A stretch of 64,000 nt of DNA, from NCBI GenBank assembly GCA_003640385.1, contig RCAB01000303.1, positions 1 to 64,000 on the forward strand. Reading direction: 5' to 3'. Each line of letters begins with the position of its first letter. Positions within the stretch are counted from its first letter, which is position 1. Of the stretch, positions 37,501 through 50,100 are shown piece by piece. Both the position numbers and the translations under genes were made by a program. The notes below the pieces were generated by a model. The model saw only the letters and a program-made list of their open reading frames with translations, was not told the DNA's origin and did not search any database. The DNA comes from Setaria digitata (lineage: Eukaryota > Nematoda > Chromadorea > Rhabditida > Setariidae).

Positions 37501-40500
37501 TACATAATGCGGGCTGTACTTCAACTTTTGGCTGGTAAAACGCAGATTTCGGTTTTTTGGTTTTTTACTCTTGTTCTTCCACTATTTATTTTACCTTTTT
37601 CCTCTTTTATAGCTTACGCTGCATTTGTCAACCAAAAATCAGTATTGTCTGCGTACTTTCGAATCGTTTCTCTTAGGAATAAATTCATTTACTGTAGAAA
37701 AATAAAAATAAACTCTGTGAGATCTTTGGGATGTCTGTTTTCAGCTTGGGTATATTTTTTGGATAAACTACATAATAACATTTCAGCATACCTACAATAA
37801 TGATTGGTTGGTGGAGATTTTTAATTAATTCATATGTCGAACAGTGTTTAGATTCCCTGATATCACCACGATTAAAAAGTATCGAAAAAATGGCAAAACG
37901 CTTGGCTGTGGATAATACAGCCGAATGGTCGACGTCCTTTCAACCTAGTTCTGCATATGAACCAGACTCAGTTTCGGAGGAGCAACGCAGAGAACCTGTG
38001 CGAACTTTGTTCTCGTCGGCTGGTCTAACCACTGTTGAAAGCTCAGATTTCGTATGTTTTAACTGTTTGAATTTTTACGCTTACCTTAAATCATTGTTGT
38101 ACATTATTGAGCGATTTCGCTTAATTGCATAAATGATTGATTTCGGAATAAACTACTGTTTTTTTGCAATGTTTAAGTTTTCTAAAACATTTCCTGCGCA
38201 TTTCAGTCGCGTTGCGCAGCCTTTTTACTTCAGGTATGCTTTGATTTTCAAATTCATAAAGGAACTAAAATTGCCTGAGCAGTAATGCATTGTTAATTTA
38301 TAGGAAGTGCTTTTTGAAGACGAGGGTGACAATGAGGAATGGGGGGCTGAAAACGATGCAGACATGTCATCCTCGACGTCACCAACAGAAACAACTACGG
38401 GAAGTTCATCCACCCTTCCGTTAAGAATTTTATTCATTCAAATGGAATATTGCGAGAAGTCAACATTACGTAACTTGATTGACAGCTCAAAACTGCTGAA
38501 GAATTCGCGGCGAATATGGCGTTTGTTTCGTGAGATATTGCTTGGATTGCAATATATTCATCAAGAAGGCATGATACATCGTGACATCAAGCCGGTTGGA
38601 TATTCATTAATTTTGAGATTCATAAGAATTTTGAGTCCAATGAAGGGTTCTCTGCTGGACCTATTCTGCATATCATAAAGATAATCGTGTTTGATTTTCT
38701 CGCTTCTAAATTTTGGGGATATCTGTGGTTGCTAAAAAGAAAACTAAAATAAGCTGAGGTTGTGGTATAGTTATTTGAATCCAGAATTTGAAAATTAAGG
38801 ATTATGGTATTAAAAATTCAGTATTATTAGGAGGATTCGTTCAAAAGTGCTTACATTTGCAAGTAATGTTAATTGCGAATGCAATGAGGAAATGTTATGA
38901 CTCCTTTTCGTGTTTGATTATTTCGATATTATGCCATGCATCTGCAGCAGCATTTCCAATGATTATTTTTGTAGGGCTTTATTTAATTTTTCATTAATAA
39001 CAGATTATTTGGTCATTCTATTGGACATAATTTTTTGTTGCTTATTGCAGTATCCCGACACTAATTGAAAAAAGCATTGCATAGTGACCGAAAATAACAA
39101 TGATTATCACTTATAACTGAATTTTGTAGATGAATATCTTGATAGATGGAAGCGATCATGCTAAAATTGGTGATTTTGGTCTTGCAACTCGAGATATTAT
39201 GTCAAAAAATCTGGCCTCGCTGAATGAATCTGATATGAGTTTTTCGATGACCAAAGATATTGGTACAGCTCTTTATATCGCTCCGGAATTATTATCAACT
39301 GCAAGTGGAAGCTGCGATTATACTACTAAGATCGACGTCTATAGGTTAGTGAATAGAAGTTTCTCTAACATCAAACAGATTTGCCCTTTATTTCATTTAT
39401 TGTATTGATTTAGTGTTAGATATTTTAGCCAGTTATTAAATTATTTCCTTTTTAAAACAAATGATTATGGTTTGAGTTATTCGATAGCACTGAGTTTTAC
39501 TATTTCATTTTAATTTCCACCTTCTGATTACTTTTAGTTATTCAGTGCATGTCACACTTGGATGCTTGTATGTTATATATGTATTACTGCATGATATCCA
39601 GTAATTTACTTCTTTAATCATTCAAAGTCTGAAATTAGTATCCGGAAAACAAATTGAAGGACAGGTTGGATGTAATTTCACTTAAGGCTGCGAGTATTTA
39701 ATATTTCAGTTATTATTAGTTGCAATTTCGTTCATTTTTTTTACTTTGCATATTTATATATCTTTATTCATTTCAGTCTTGGTATAGTTTTGTTTGAAAT
39801 GTTCTATCGACCTCTTCTACCTGGTATGGAAAGAATAGCAATAATAAAAAATCTGCGTGGATCCGGTCATTTCCCTTCCGATTTCGGGAATGGTATATTA
39901 GAGGTATGGAATTATTTCTCCTGAAAAATAACATTACGCTTTCAAAATAAGATGACTCAGTTTTGATTTTAGGTACATCAAAAAGCAGTTAAGAAACTAA
40001 TTAAGTGGATGCTGGAAATACAACCTGAAGACCGACCATCGGTACAAATCCTTATAGGAAGCGATCGTATTCCAGTAGCCGAGATTGAGGATAATGATTT
40101 CCAGGTGAACTGAATTTTTCTTGTTATCGGATTTATAACTTTATTTGAAATTTTATTGCTTCCTTGACTTGTTCTAAATCTAAGTCAGGTTTTCAATTGA
40201 TTATTCATTAATCATTACATTTGACTGTCAATATCTACTGCTCCATTATTCTGTCTTTCCAGAAAATGTTTTGTCAGACTATTCGGAGTGGAGGACGTTT
40301 GCACCATTGGATTATAGATACCTTGATAGCTAATCCGGTACTTCCAGCAGCCGATTATCTTTATGATCGAAGCGTATGCTCATCTGTAAGAAATTTTCAT
40401 CTTCATCTTGTTGCGAAACACTGAATGAGAGTAGTCCAATGTTTTAACTCAATTCATTTGTACATTTACTTTTAGCTTGCATAGTATTACATTGGGAAAT

Positions 40501-43500
40501 GGTTTTTCTTCCTTATATGAACAAGGGTTAGTAGGATATATGATGAAAAAAATAACTATTAGAATGTAGAATTGTTTTAATGAAGTTATTGGATTTAAAT
40601 CCGCTTCTTTTGAAACGGACTACATATTTCATTCATTTAAACTTGAACTAATTAAATTATCAAGTTCAAATCTTTTTTGTAAGGCAAAAACTTATTTCTT
40701 TTGGATTTGAAGGTATCGACAAGTGACTTTCATTCATTTAGGATCGATTGACCTTACCGAGATTGCATACCATCGAATACATACGCAACACACTGTGTCG
40801 TATTTGTTCAACACATGCTTTCATTCCATTTGATGTACACTCCCTTACGCCATTTAATGCAAAAAATGCGATTGAAATGGCAAGTTCAAAATCACGTGCA
40901 TGTCGATTTGTTGATGAAAATGGGATTACAGTAATGCTACCGGTATAAAATAATTCATTTTCCTTTGCACTTTGTTACAAAATAGAAGCCATAGACATTA
41001 TGTAAATTTTAAATCCATAAAGATTTTTGACTTCCTTGAAATAAAGTGTAACCAGTCGACGTTTATTCTAAAATTGAAAGAATAGATGATTAAGTTTTAC
41101 TTCACAACCAACTACCAGACCATAATATTGCCTTTCTCATCATTAAAGTGATGCTCTACCGGTTTAGTATGATTTACGACGAGCTTTTGCACGTTATTGT
41201 GTGCGGAATGGAGTAAATCGTTTCAAAAGATATGCCTGTGGTAAAGTATTTGGTCGTTCCGATGCACTTGGTAAAGTTTCATTTTTTTTTCCGAGCACAA
41301 CATAAGAGAGGTGGTACTTATTTAAATTGAAATATTTTGTATTATGTTATTGCTAGTTATCACAATCAAAAAAAGATTTAAAAAAGCAAAAGGGGAGGAT
41401 AAGTTTGGCCTTTAGGACGCTTCTTGTTTTCCGAAAGTGAGCAATATAACTGTTGATACCTAACGAGCTGTTTAAAGGCAGTATTTTTGTTCCATAACAA
41501 TATCCAGCATTTAAATATGTGCTAAATTTAACCATAATATTCACATCTAAATTTCTCTTAGAGCAAAATGTCTTTATTATCGTCTCTCTTTTATGTTATA
41601 TATTTTTCACCATCTTTTTCTAATTAATAAGTGTAATCTATTATTTGCAGATTGATTATTTATAGGTAGCTTTCATCCCTTTGAGCGTACCGAATTCGCC
41701 ATTGATGCAATTGGTCCAGCAAGTTCATCTCAAATGCTAACGGCTGATGTACTTTGCATTACGGTCGAAGCAGCTCATCAGCTTGAGTGTATATCGTCGC
41801 GTAAATGGGAAATTCGATTAGGACATCGAGATTTAATCATCGCTACTGCTCTGTATCTTGGTTTCGGTGATTTCGGCATACAGAACAAAATATTAAATAT
41901 TCTCTATGCAATCGCAACATCAAATAGTTAGTTTTGGGCGCATTCATAGATTTATTGTTTAGATCGATAATGTCGATCATTTTCGGTAATTATTTTGAAT
42001 GAAGGACGGTCATGTATAAAAGATATAGTTTGCTTATCATCTTTATATGTATATGATATAAGATTAAATAGTTCATGTTATTAAAAGCACAAAAAAACGC
42101 ATATACTCAGCAACAGGAAATTATAACTTTTCTTTTTGCATGTGTTTCAGAAATACTTGGTCATGAGCAAAAGATTGAACGACTTCGAGTCGGTACAGAA
42201 ATGTCATTTAGTCAGGCTAATTCACTTTTCAATATTCTGGATGGAGATGATTATACACTGGAAGCATTGACCAAAAGGACGGAATGCTTGGTGAACTGTC
42301 GTGATGATCGTGTTCGAAAGCATGCTATGAGAGCCTTAAGTGACCTGACAGATTTAGCGTTGTTGTTAGGTTGTTTTGTTGGTGAGTGGTATAATTCTTT
42401 GGATTTTTTTCAAATGGAAGATTCTATAGAGCTGTCTTTTTAAATTTTAAATTTCGAAATTTCTTTAAATTCCTTGTAATTTATAAAATATTTGCTAGCG
42501 TCATTTCAGTCCATCCTTTGTTAGGGAAAATGCCTTTCTTATGTTAGCACACTTCTTTTTAAGATAATTTGCGACATTATTGACTCTCTTATATAGCAGT
42601 TTTGTAGCTCATCAGATGTTTATTTTCAGATAATATGAGTGAGCATGTATTATTCGATGGCACTATGTGTTATCGACCTCAGACATATTCCAGTGGCCTC
42701 ATGTTTCAATTGCGAGTACTCTTTCTCCATAAACAAACGATTCGACCTGTTATTCTTGGTGCTGGAGGTCAGTTAATTTTTTAGACTTTCTAATTTTACT
42801 ATTGAATCTGTCTGGAATTACCCTCTTCACATACAGGTCGATATGATATTTTACTGGAAGATGAGCGCCATGCTCAGGATCTGATTCCTCCTAGTCCACT
42901 GTGTGCAATTGGTTGCGGTTTATCACTCGATATTCTTGCCCAGTTTTGCTGCACAAGTACACCAGGTGATTGCAAAATTATGGGTTACGTATTATATTGG
43001 CATTAATGTCTGTCACAGAAATATGGTAATTAACAGGTATAAATAAATCTGTTGTTGTATTCACTGTAGAAAGAAATGGGAAGGCCAGTTGTCCAGTTAG
43101 GCTGTCTGGAAATGATCTGATGTATGATGTATGAGACTGCCAGTTTGCTTCTGCTGTAAAAATCACTGTACCAACCGTTTGCAATTCTACTTATTAATGG
43201 TATAGGCAATGGGATCTTAGACTGTAGAAAGTTGAAGGTTAAGAATTATAATATATAATGCCAGAGTTCGGAACGGTTCACTGCCAAGCATTAGTTTGTT
43301 CAATTTCTGGTCGACTCTTGAAAACAGCAGCAAATTTGGTGAAGCAAATTTGGTCGCGTGGAATCCAAGCAGATATTCTACATGACCCGATTGCTCCTAC
43401 CAAAATGACGGAGCTTGATGTAAATGTTCTCTCGAATTTGTAGCATGAATTACTCGTATCACTTTTTCTATTTTTTTAGAAGTAGGGGTGACGGAGAAAA

Positions 43501-44870
43501 TTGACATAGGAGGAACATTCGGCAAGTGAGAAACACTTTTTTTTTAAAAGAGACTTCCTTTAAAAAAAAAGTGTTTTGTGAGTTTGAAATTTGAAATTCT
43601 ATTAAAATAATAGAATTTGACAGTAAACTCATTGTAACACAGATGAAATTNGGAGACTTCCTTTAAAAAAAAAGTTTTGTGAGTTTGAAATTTGAAGTTC
43701 TATTAAAATAATAGAATTTGACAGTAAACTCATTGTAACACAGATGAAATTAAATCTAGGATTTAAAGCCCCTTCATTGTTCCCTTTATTGGTTGATTCA
43801 TTACTTTAGGATAAAAAAAAGTGTAAAACGTAGTGCTGCAGCAAGTTTTGATATATGTTGTTGATAAAGTTATGCTTCGGCATTTACTCTGATTCAAACT
43901 GAATTCGTTCAAATCTCTTAAGGAACACTGTAATGAAACAAATATCGAGGTACTGTTGGTTGTATATGGGGAAGATGAAGTATTGGCTCGTGTTCGTGGC
44001 ACTGATTTGGGGAAGCTTACGTTTGATGAAATGTTAAACAAATTAGAAGGTTATCGAAGTGGTGGATCTTTGGTGGAGGCATTTCCAAATCTACGAAATA
44101 TTAGTTGCTCGCCTATTAGACAGTCCGTAAATATGTTACCAGTAGCAGCTACTGTTGCTAACCTCAACATACGATATGCCTTAACTGAAAGACCAACGCC
44201 GCATATTCGGAAAAGAATTGAAGTAAGTCCTTTTATTTTCTAGACAAACCCAGAGAGCATGACGAGAGACTTTTTTTGATTTTCTCTAAACTTTGCTTTT
44301 GATATGTATCTTTGAATTTACTGGGATACTAAATAGTATTGATTTTCCACAAACTTGTTAAATTAAAATAATCTCTTACGCTAATTAATTGAAATGTAAA
44401 TCTTTCAGGGATAATGCTTCCATATCTTTAGAAACTAGCCACTGGGTTGTTAAAAAACAAATGGAGAAAATATGATTCAGTGGTGGGAGGGATTTTGCGA
44501 CATGTAATTACGAATGAATTTAATTAAATCTAAATTACTCCGAAAGTAACTTATTGCTTTTTAGACTCAAATTCGCACTTGTTTGCAAAAAGTTGTTGCT
44601 GTACTAGCCCCTCAAACAGTTATTGAGGTAATTGTCACGGAGATTTCTGTGGATGCAATTCGTCTGCTTTCAACACTTATTGATCGTGGTTTCACGGTGG
44701 ACGAACTTTCTAGTGCTTTCGCGACAGCTATTAAACAATTAAGTAAATTTAAACGAGAATTCAAGCGAATCGAAGAAGTTATTGAACCATTTTTCCAACC
44801 CAAGAATACCTCACCCCTTGTACTATATTCGAAGCAAGACTGTAATGGTTATTACAAATTGATACTTTAA
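33546..44870 (+). CDS. gcn-2: eIF2-alpha kinase GCN2 (EIF2AK4), complete, ~1547 aa
   Basis: Twenty-seven phase-consistent exons: 33546-33698, 33920-34044, 34179-34281, 34388-34510, 34641-34765, 34809-34892, 35147-35357, 35818-35960, 36197-36453, 36539-36680, 37114-37352, 37852-38051, 38207-38233, 38304-38594, 39130-39344, 39777-39903, 39973-40104, 40263-40385, 40742-40942, 41168-41270, 41666-41926, 42151-42381, 42630-42767, 42837-42965, 43265-43419, 43923-44222 and 44565-44870. Order: RWD domain, charged linker, pseudokinase, kinase, HisRS-like, C-terminal region. That order is unique to GCN2, which senses uncharged tRNA and stalled ribosomes and phosphorylates eIF2-alpha in the cytosol. The length is close to the human protein (about 1650). 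The first in-frame ATG is 33546. Uncertain points: the donor after 35357 (GTTAAT), the 43-bp intron 34766-34808, and whether the 27-base exon is always used. Introns hold nothing recognised except a duplication at 43550-43751. Confidence 0.96.
34809..36453 (+). other. gcn-2: GCN2 pseudokinase region
   Basis: Exons 6-9, about residues 210-441. It contains DDRILVHFVANGQLRIVSRS, EVFVTEWKFVAVAK, a C-lobe helix LAVQLLDGLRFLHGKN and LGHFDLDPTSIWI where an active kinase would have HRDLKPxN. The catalytic Asp context is not conserved, as expected for this degenerate kinase domain, which in GCN2 binds and stimulates the true kinase. The exon 7 donor position is the least certain junction of the gene. 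Confidence 0.85.
36539..40104 (+). other. gcn-2: GCN2 protein kinase domain
   Basis: Exons 10-17. Visible elements: glycine loop LGKGGFGDV (residues about 477-485), catalytic Lys in EYAIKR (K500), LNHPNVVRYYSAW, a long insert (about 530-690) with an acidic stretch EDEGDNEEWGAENDAD as in eIF2-alpha kinases, then MEYCEKSTLRNLI, HRDIKPMNILID (D738), DFG (D756), and TKDIGTALYIAPE. The two Thr in this loop (T782, T787) have the same spacing as the autophosphorylated pair T882/T887 of yeast Gcn2. The domain closes with WMLEIQPEDRPS. All catalytic residues are intact. Confidence 0.95.
38207..38233 (+). other. gcn-2: 27-base in-frame microexon in the GCN2 kinase insert
   Basis: The segment is bounded by a CATTTCAG acceptor and a GTATGC donor and codes nine residues (SRCAAFLLQ) without changing the frame. 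The adjoining exons also join in frame without it, so it may be a cassette exon. It sits in the kinase insert just before the acidic stretch. Confidence 0.6.
40742..43419 (+). other. gcn-2: GCN2 histidyl-tRNA synthetase-like domain
   Basis: Exons 19-25, about residues 941-1346. Recognisable pieces are LHTIEYIRNTLCRICSTHAF (start of the class II core), LPYDLRRAFARYCVRNG with FKRYACGKVFG (motif 2 region), and LGAGGRYDILLED, which keeps the GGRYD loop of histidyl-tRNA synthetases, followed by PSPLCAIGCGLSLDIL. In GCN2 this domain binds uncharged tRNA rather than aminoacylating it. Confidence 0.93.
43550..43751 (+). repeat. ~100-bp direct duplication around an ambiguous base, in a GCN2 intron
   Basis: Bases 43550-43650 and 43653-43751 are nearly identical. 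Copy 2 lacks a 'gt' after the A run and differs by one further base. They are separated by the only ambiguous base of the window (n at 43651) and one g. The placement suggests two contig ends that were abutted rather than merged; a true tandem duplication is the alternative. Confidence 0.85.
43923..44870 (+). other. gcn-2: GCN2 C-terminal domain (ribosome binding / dimerisation)
   Basis: The last two exons, about residues 1347-1547. The first begins EHCNETNIEVLLVVYGEDEV, corresponding to the anticodon-binding-like end of the HisRS unit. The second begins TQIRTCLQKVVAVLAPQTVI and ends NTSPLVLYSKQDCNGYYKLI before the TAA stop, a close match in layout to the human tail ending SYRDDYYRILF. Confidence 0.9.
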
Positions 44871-46914
44871 AAATTTTCTTAACATTATTGGAATGATTGA
44901 CATTGCTGAAATATAGGGGAAAATTACAAGTTAGTCGGAATGGAATCTGTGAACTATTCCAATTTCATGTTAGTAACAATTTTATTGTTGTGCTCACTCT
45001 TAAATTGGCCCCACAACGATATAAATGGAGCTTTTCCCACTTTCGAAATATTTCATACATTCTCATGACAGGAGGTATTTTGTCTTCGTGACATTTTTGC
45101 GGTGTAACTTCCTGGTGTAAAAGTGATGTTTTTTTTTTAGTGTCTGATAATCGTATGTTAATCTCAGAGTGAGTTAAATAAATACTTGGAATTTCAAGGT
45201 TTTCTCTTTCCAGTAGACGAGTGATTCTGAATTTACACTTCACTTTTTCATTTTCATTCTTATTTTTTTCTTTGTTAACAAAAAAAAATTTAGGAATTTG
45301 TTGTTTTCACTTCTATTTGTTCGTTATTTTTCTTCCATTGGTTTTCAACTTGCCTATTATTCAATTTGATACGGAAAGACCCTTCAATTTCTTTGAATTT
45401 CGGGCTGTGGAAGCTTTTACTGACTGATAGCAGCTATTATTGTTTGACAGAAACGATTTGTTCTTTGAACATGATATGTGCTGCGAATATTTGTTAAATC
45501 TGAGTGAATTTCTTTCGGATTGGCTTTATTGAAAACGTTAAGGTTCTGACCTACGCTATGGTATAATGGTGAATTTTCCAACCGAATTTTTCACATCTTT
45601 AACTTGATAACAGCTTTTAGCTGAAAGAAAGTGATTTGGCTTTAATTACTGTAAACATATTTTCAAAAGGGAATGGCGGATTTTTTCCTTTACTATTTAC
45701 GAAAAAGATAATACATTTTGAATCCACAGAAAAACAATTTTTTTGTTATTGATTCTTTGAGGCGTGAAATCTTGATCTCATAATAGAGGCATGAAAAATT
45801 GAATAGGAATGTTTGAAAGTATCATATTGTATGTTCACCGTGAAAAATACATATATTTTTGCAATTAAATCTTAACTTTAAAATAAGATCAAGTCATTAT
45901 TTTAGCTCGTTGCAGGCATTTTCCGCGCCATTGTAAAACTATATGGGGCTATTTACATCGAGTAATTTCAATGCTTAGCATCCGAAATTCATTAAACTCT
46001 CTGAATTTTTCTATTTATCTTATTTTTTAGCGACGGCTAGCGTTTCCGAAGCATAAATGACATTATAAAATGTGATATGGGTAAGAACAAAATTCTGTTT
46101 AGCCAGGATTTCATCCTTGAAAAGCTATGTTTATGAATCTAATTTAATTTCAGTTCATCTCTTTCCTTTAAACTCATATGTATATATGAAATCCTAGAGA
46201 TGACATTTCGCGAAGCATATTTATTATGTTGTGCGCATGTACATTTTCGTTCACCATCTTATTTGTTTGATTAGCAAGGCGGAATTGAAATGTTAGTATA
46301 GATTGTGGATTAGACTTTACTTCGAATATGCTTATTGGGAGAGTAGATTTGGTTTGAAACATCGATGTTTATGCTAAAAGCAATAATAATGTTCATATGT
46401 TGCAGTTTTAGAACAGTTAGAATGAAAAAAAATATAATGCTACTGAATGATTACGCTTGGATAGAGTTGTGAGTTTAATGCGTTTCAACTATTTTTTCAA
46501 ATTTTTATACTCTAAAAGATAATGGTCAGGAAGTTTTTTTTTTTATGATGTCAAAATTCCAAATATATAAAATTGTGAATGGTAGTTTGCATGAAGCAAA
46601 AAGAGAAAGAGATATAGGTCGGGAATTGCGGACGATGATTTCGAACTTTAACTGTGCCAATTTACTAAGCGAGGGAGAGTTAAGTGTTCTTTTGTTATGA
46701 TGAAAGTGAATAGTTTTGATGAGCAGTAAATTGCAATTATCCTAATTTAAGTGAAAAAAGGTCGAGTGGAAAAGGCAACTGAAGTTCACTTCAACTTCTT
46801 ACTGTATTAATAAATTTCCAGGCGAGCAACTCGCTAATTAGTTGTTACTAATTACAGTGAAGGCAAATACTCCTTCCTCTCGTCATTCCCTCTCCTACAG
46901 ACAATCTAATATTA
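44871..46914. other. 3' flank of GCN2 and non-coding stretch
   Basis: A candidate polyadenylation signal AATAAA lies at 45177-45182, about 310 bases after the GCN2 stop. Beyond it I see no exon or RNA gene; the open frames are short and T-rich. Confidence 0.45.
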
Positions 46915-47120
46915 ATGCTAGACAGGGTACAGTTCATCACAATTTAGCAGCTGGTCAACTGGTACTCTGGTCAATTTCGGGACGACTCCCGGTGGTTCTC
47001 TCTCTCGAGAGGGGACAGAGGCGAGACAGACACCGAGAGGAATGTCCTGTCTCTCTCTCTGTGGCCACACTGTACACCTTGATATCGAGTAACGATCAAG
47101 CCATTGCATCCGTCCATTTC
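46915..47120. other. GC-rich, hairpin-forming island
   Basis: Roughly 200 bases that are about half G+C by eye inside a region near 30%, with no homopolymer runs. CAGAGGCGAGACAG at 47016-47029 can pair with CTGTCTCTCTCTCTG at 47047-47061, and CTCTCTCTCGAGAGG lies just before. Open frames cross it on both strands (136 codons plus at 46842-47252, 63 codons minus at 46918-47109), which is expected where stop codons are rare. It may be a promoter or first exon with GAGA-type elements, a structured RNA, or a foreign insert. Confidence 0.5.
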
Positions 47121-50100
47121 TCTTCTCTTCTAATTCATCTGTCCTGTACGTCTAATCTACCATTCTTCATTTGCTTGTGTCGCACACTGATATCATATCA
47201 TTTTATCATAGCTTCCAGAGCACACTCTTATCAGTCCGATCAATTATACTAGCAGAGATATGTTGTGTAGAGGTGGTTGGATATGGCACTTTTGTTATGT
47301 ATGAAAGATAAAGGAATAAATATAGTCACAGCTAGTAAAACAATGTCGAGAGCATCTTCTAGGATCAGTTGAGATGAGATCAGTGAAATTAACCTTTGTC
47401 CTTTCCATCATTCTTGCACATCGATAATTGCTGCATGATTCTGGGATATTTCATCCCTTTAACGATATGATATTTTACCGATAAATTGCCAGAGGTTCTT
47501 TTGGGAATCTACTTTTCTACATTCTCCGTTTCTTGTTGTCTTCTGTCACCAATTTAAGGCTTATTAATCGGTCATGTTGTCAATTCATAGAGAAGTGATT
47601 ATTCAATTATTTCACTCATTAGAGCATTCAAGCCTTATGTGTGATTACTTTCAATACGTATATCAAATTCGCACTTCTACTTCTCTCCCACTGTCGTACC
47701 CATCATTGTAGTTGGAAAAACTCTCACGAAACCGTAAAATATATTTCATGTCTCATTAAAATTTGCATTGTTCTAGGCTAGTCTTCAAATTATTCTTACA
47801 TTGCTTGGCTATAGCTGATAACAATCAATTCAGTGATAAATTTGAGATGAAGAAAAAACAAAAGAGATGGATTGCACGGAGTTGTACTTCTAGAAACGTA
47901 GGGAAACTGATATATATTTGGATGAATTTAGACCTCTGATTATTGCCCTCTTTTGTTCGACGTAGAGTGGAGTGTAGATGTAAGGAGATCGTTGATTACA
48001 GTGTCTTCCTTGCAAACATTCCATTCGAGAGTCAATCCTTTATTTCTCGTAAATGTTCGTTGTTTATTTATGGGAACTGATAAGCTTTGACTATTTGTTT
48101 AATTGATCGATCACACTTCCTGTACTTCATTCAATATTTTACTAACAACTCCATACTTTACTATTTATTTCTTAAGCCTTTAGATTATTCCTTATTAGTT
48201 CTTCTTCTAATTATTGCCCAGTGAAATTATTTGCAGTTATGAAAATTATGCTTTATTTAACATTTCATTGAAACATTTGTACAGGTAAAAATTCGTCGAC
48301 GATCTTTCTCGTTGAAATGATTTAGCAGTAGTAGGAACACTGAAAAGTATTCTGTGATTTTTACCCTTAAATCCATGGATAAGAGCCTATTTATAATGAA
48401 GTTATAAATGTTGGAGTTTAATGTACAATATTTCTAAATCTTTTTGTGTTATAGAATTTACGAAACAAGTCGGAAGGAGATTTTATTCGATATTATTTTC
48501 TTCATTTAATATATTTTCTCTAAAATTCTGTACATTATTAGAGAATTTTAATGCTAAAATGGACAGGTTGAAAATGCATCTCTGTTTTATCCCTGTGGTA
48601 GTTTTTGTCTTTGTTTCCTTGTAATTTTTCTTTTATTAGTTATATTGAATGGTTATTATTTAAAATTGCTTCTTTATAAATTAAAAAAAAAAAAGATTGT
48701 TTAGATCGAGAAGAGTTTAAATTTTCTTGATTTTAGTTTTCATCATGAAGTAACATATTCATCTCGTTTTAATATTGTTTATTTTTCTCTTCTTTTTGTT
48801 TTCCCAAAATATGAGACTTATTCATCAAATTTCATATTGTTTAAAGGAAGACAGAGAGACACTTGTACAGTTTTTTTTTCATCTCGCGCACCAAAATGAT
48901 CATTTTATTTATACATTATCCATCGAATAAACATTTTACAAAAAAATGTCGATGACGAATGAAGAAGTAATGATAGTTAGAAGTGTATTGGGAAGATATG
49001 CGCATCAATGATGAGGTAATTATTGTTTACTCTTCTTCATTCATCTTCTTTGTCTATTTTTTTTAGTTGTTTATTTTTGTCTTTGCATTTTCCTAGTAAT
49101 TTCTTCACTGCTCACTTTTTGTGACATTTTCTTTTTTTAATTTAAAATTTTTTTTATTTACTCTAATTGGAAGATAGCAAAATGTACACGCATATACACA
49201 TACATTCAGCACAGATGTTGACATTCGAAGAGGCAGCTGTTTGATGCATTTACTACCAAATTGTCGTTATAAATATGTGTGCATATGAGCAGGTATATTT
49301 TATATATATATATGTGTGTATGTATCTGTACCAGTCTGTCTCTCTGTATTAATGTACGTGAAATTTTTTTGTTCATTTTTTTTTTTTAAATACTCTTTTA
49401 AATTAATTGATTTAAAAATATCTTTTGACATGTCTAGGAGAGTGGAGTGAAATAATTACCGCGTAAAATCTTAAATTTTTTTTGTCTGGAACAAGTTTTA
49501 ATTAACTTTTATTATCGTTTGAAACAAATTTTAACAGCTGTTTTTGCATTACATTAAAACGAATATTATTTTGCAATAATTTTGGCATCAGTCATTAATT
49601 CATTCGAAATGTTACAGTTGTTGAATAAAATGAAATGTTCGTATGTTTCTGTACAAGTATTGTCAACTATATAACTGTTTTTTTTTCTTTTTTTTTTTTT
49701 TGTTTCTCAGTTGTTATCTAAAACTTTTAATATTCTATTGTTTGTTCAGTATTTTTACTCGTATTAATTCAATCATCGTGTTATATTTATTGATGACATT
49801 TATAAATTCAAGTACTGTTTTCCGTTTCATTAGTGGCATTGTGCAATTTTAAATTTCTACAAGAATTTTATTAAATTCAAGAAAAAAATTACATGTTCTG
49901 TTTATTCAAACAATTATTCATTAAATCATATTCTTAATTCTGTTTTCCATTTATTTCTTCGTTATATTTAATTGCTTACATTTTAGATTTCTCGTGTAAG
50001 ACATGATCATTACTTATTTCGTTCTAGCTAAATAATTCCATTCCTTTAAATAACTTCATCATTTCATCTTCAAAACTTCACATCAATTATTTACTTATTA

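Noticed and set aside
46842..47252. 136-codon plus-strand frame
   Set aside because: Crosses the GC-rich island, where a minus-strand frame is open too; no homology and repetitive CTCT content.
48559..48624. Plus-strand frame MDRLKMHLCFIPVVVFVFVS resembling a signal peptide
   Set aside because: T-rich DNA easily gives hydrophobic frames, the possible donors (GTAGTT, GTAATT) are weak and the phases differ from the neighbouring candidate exons.
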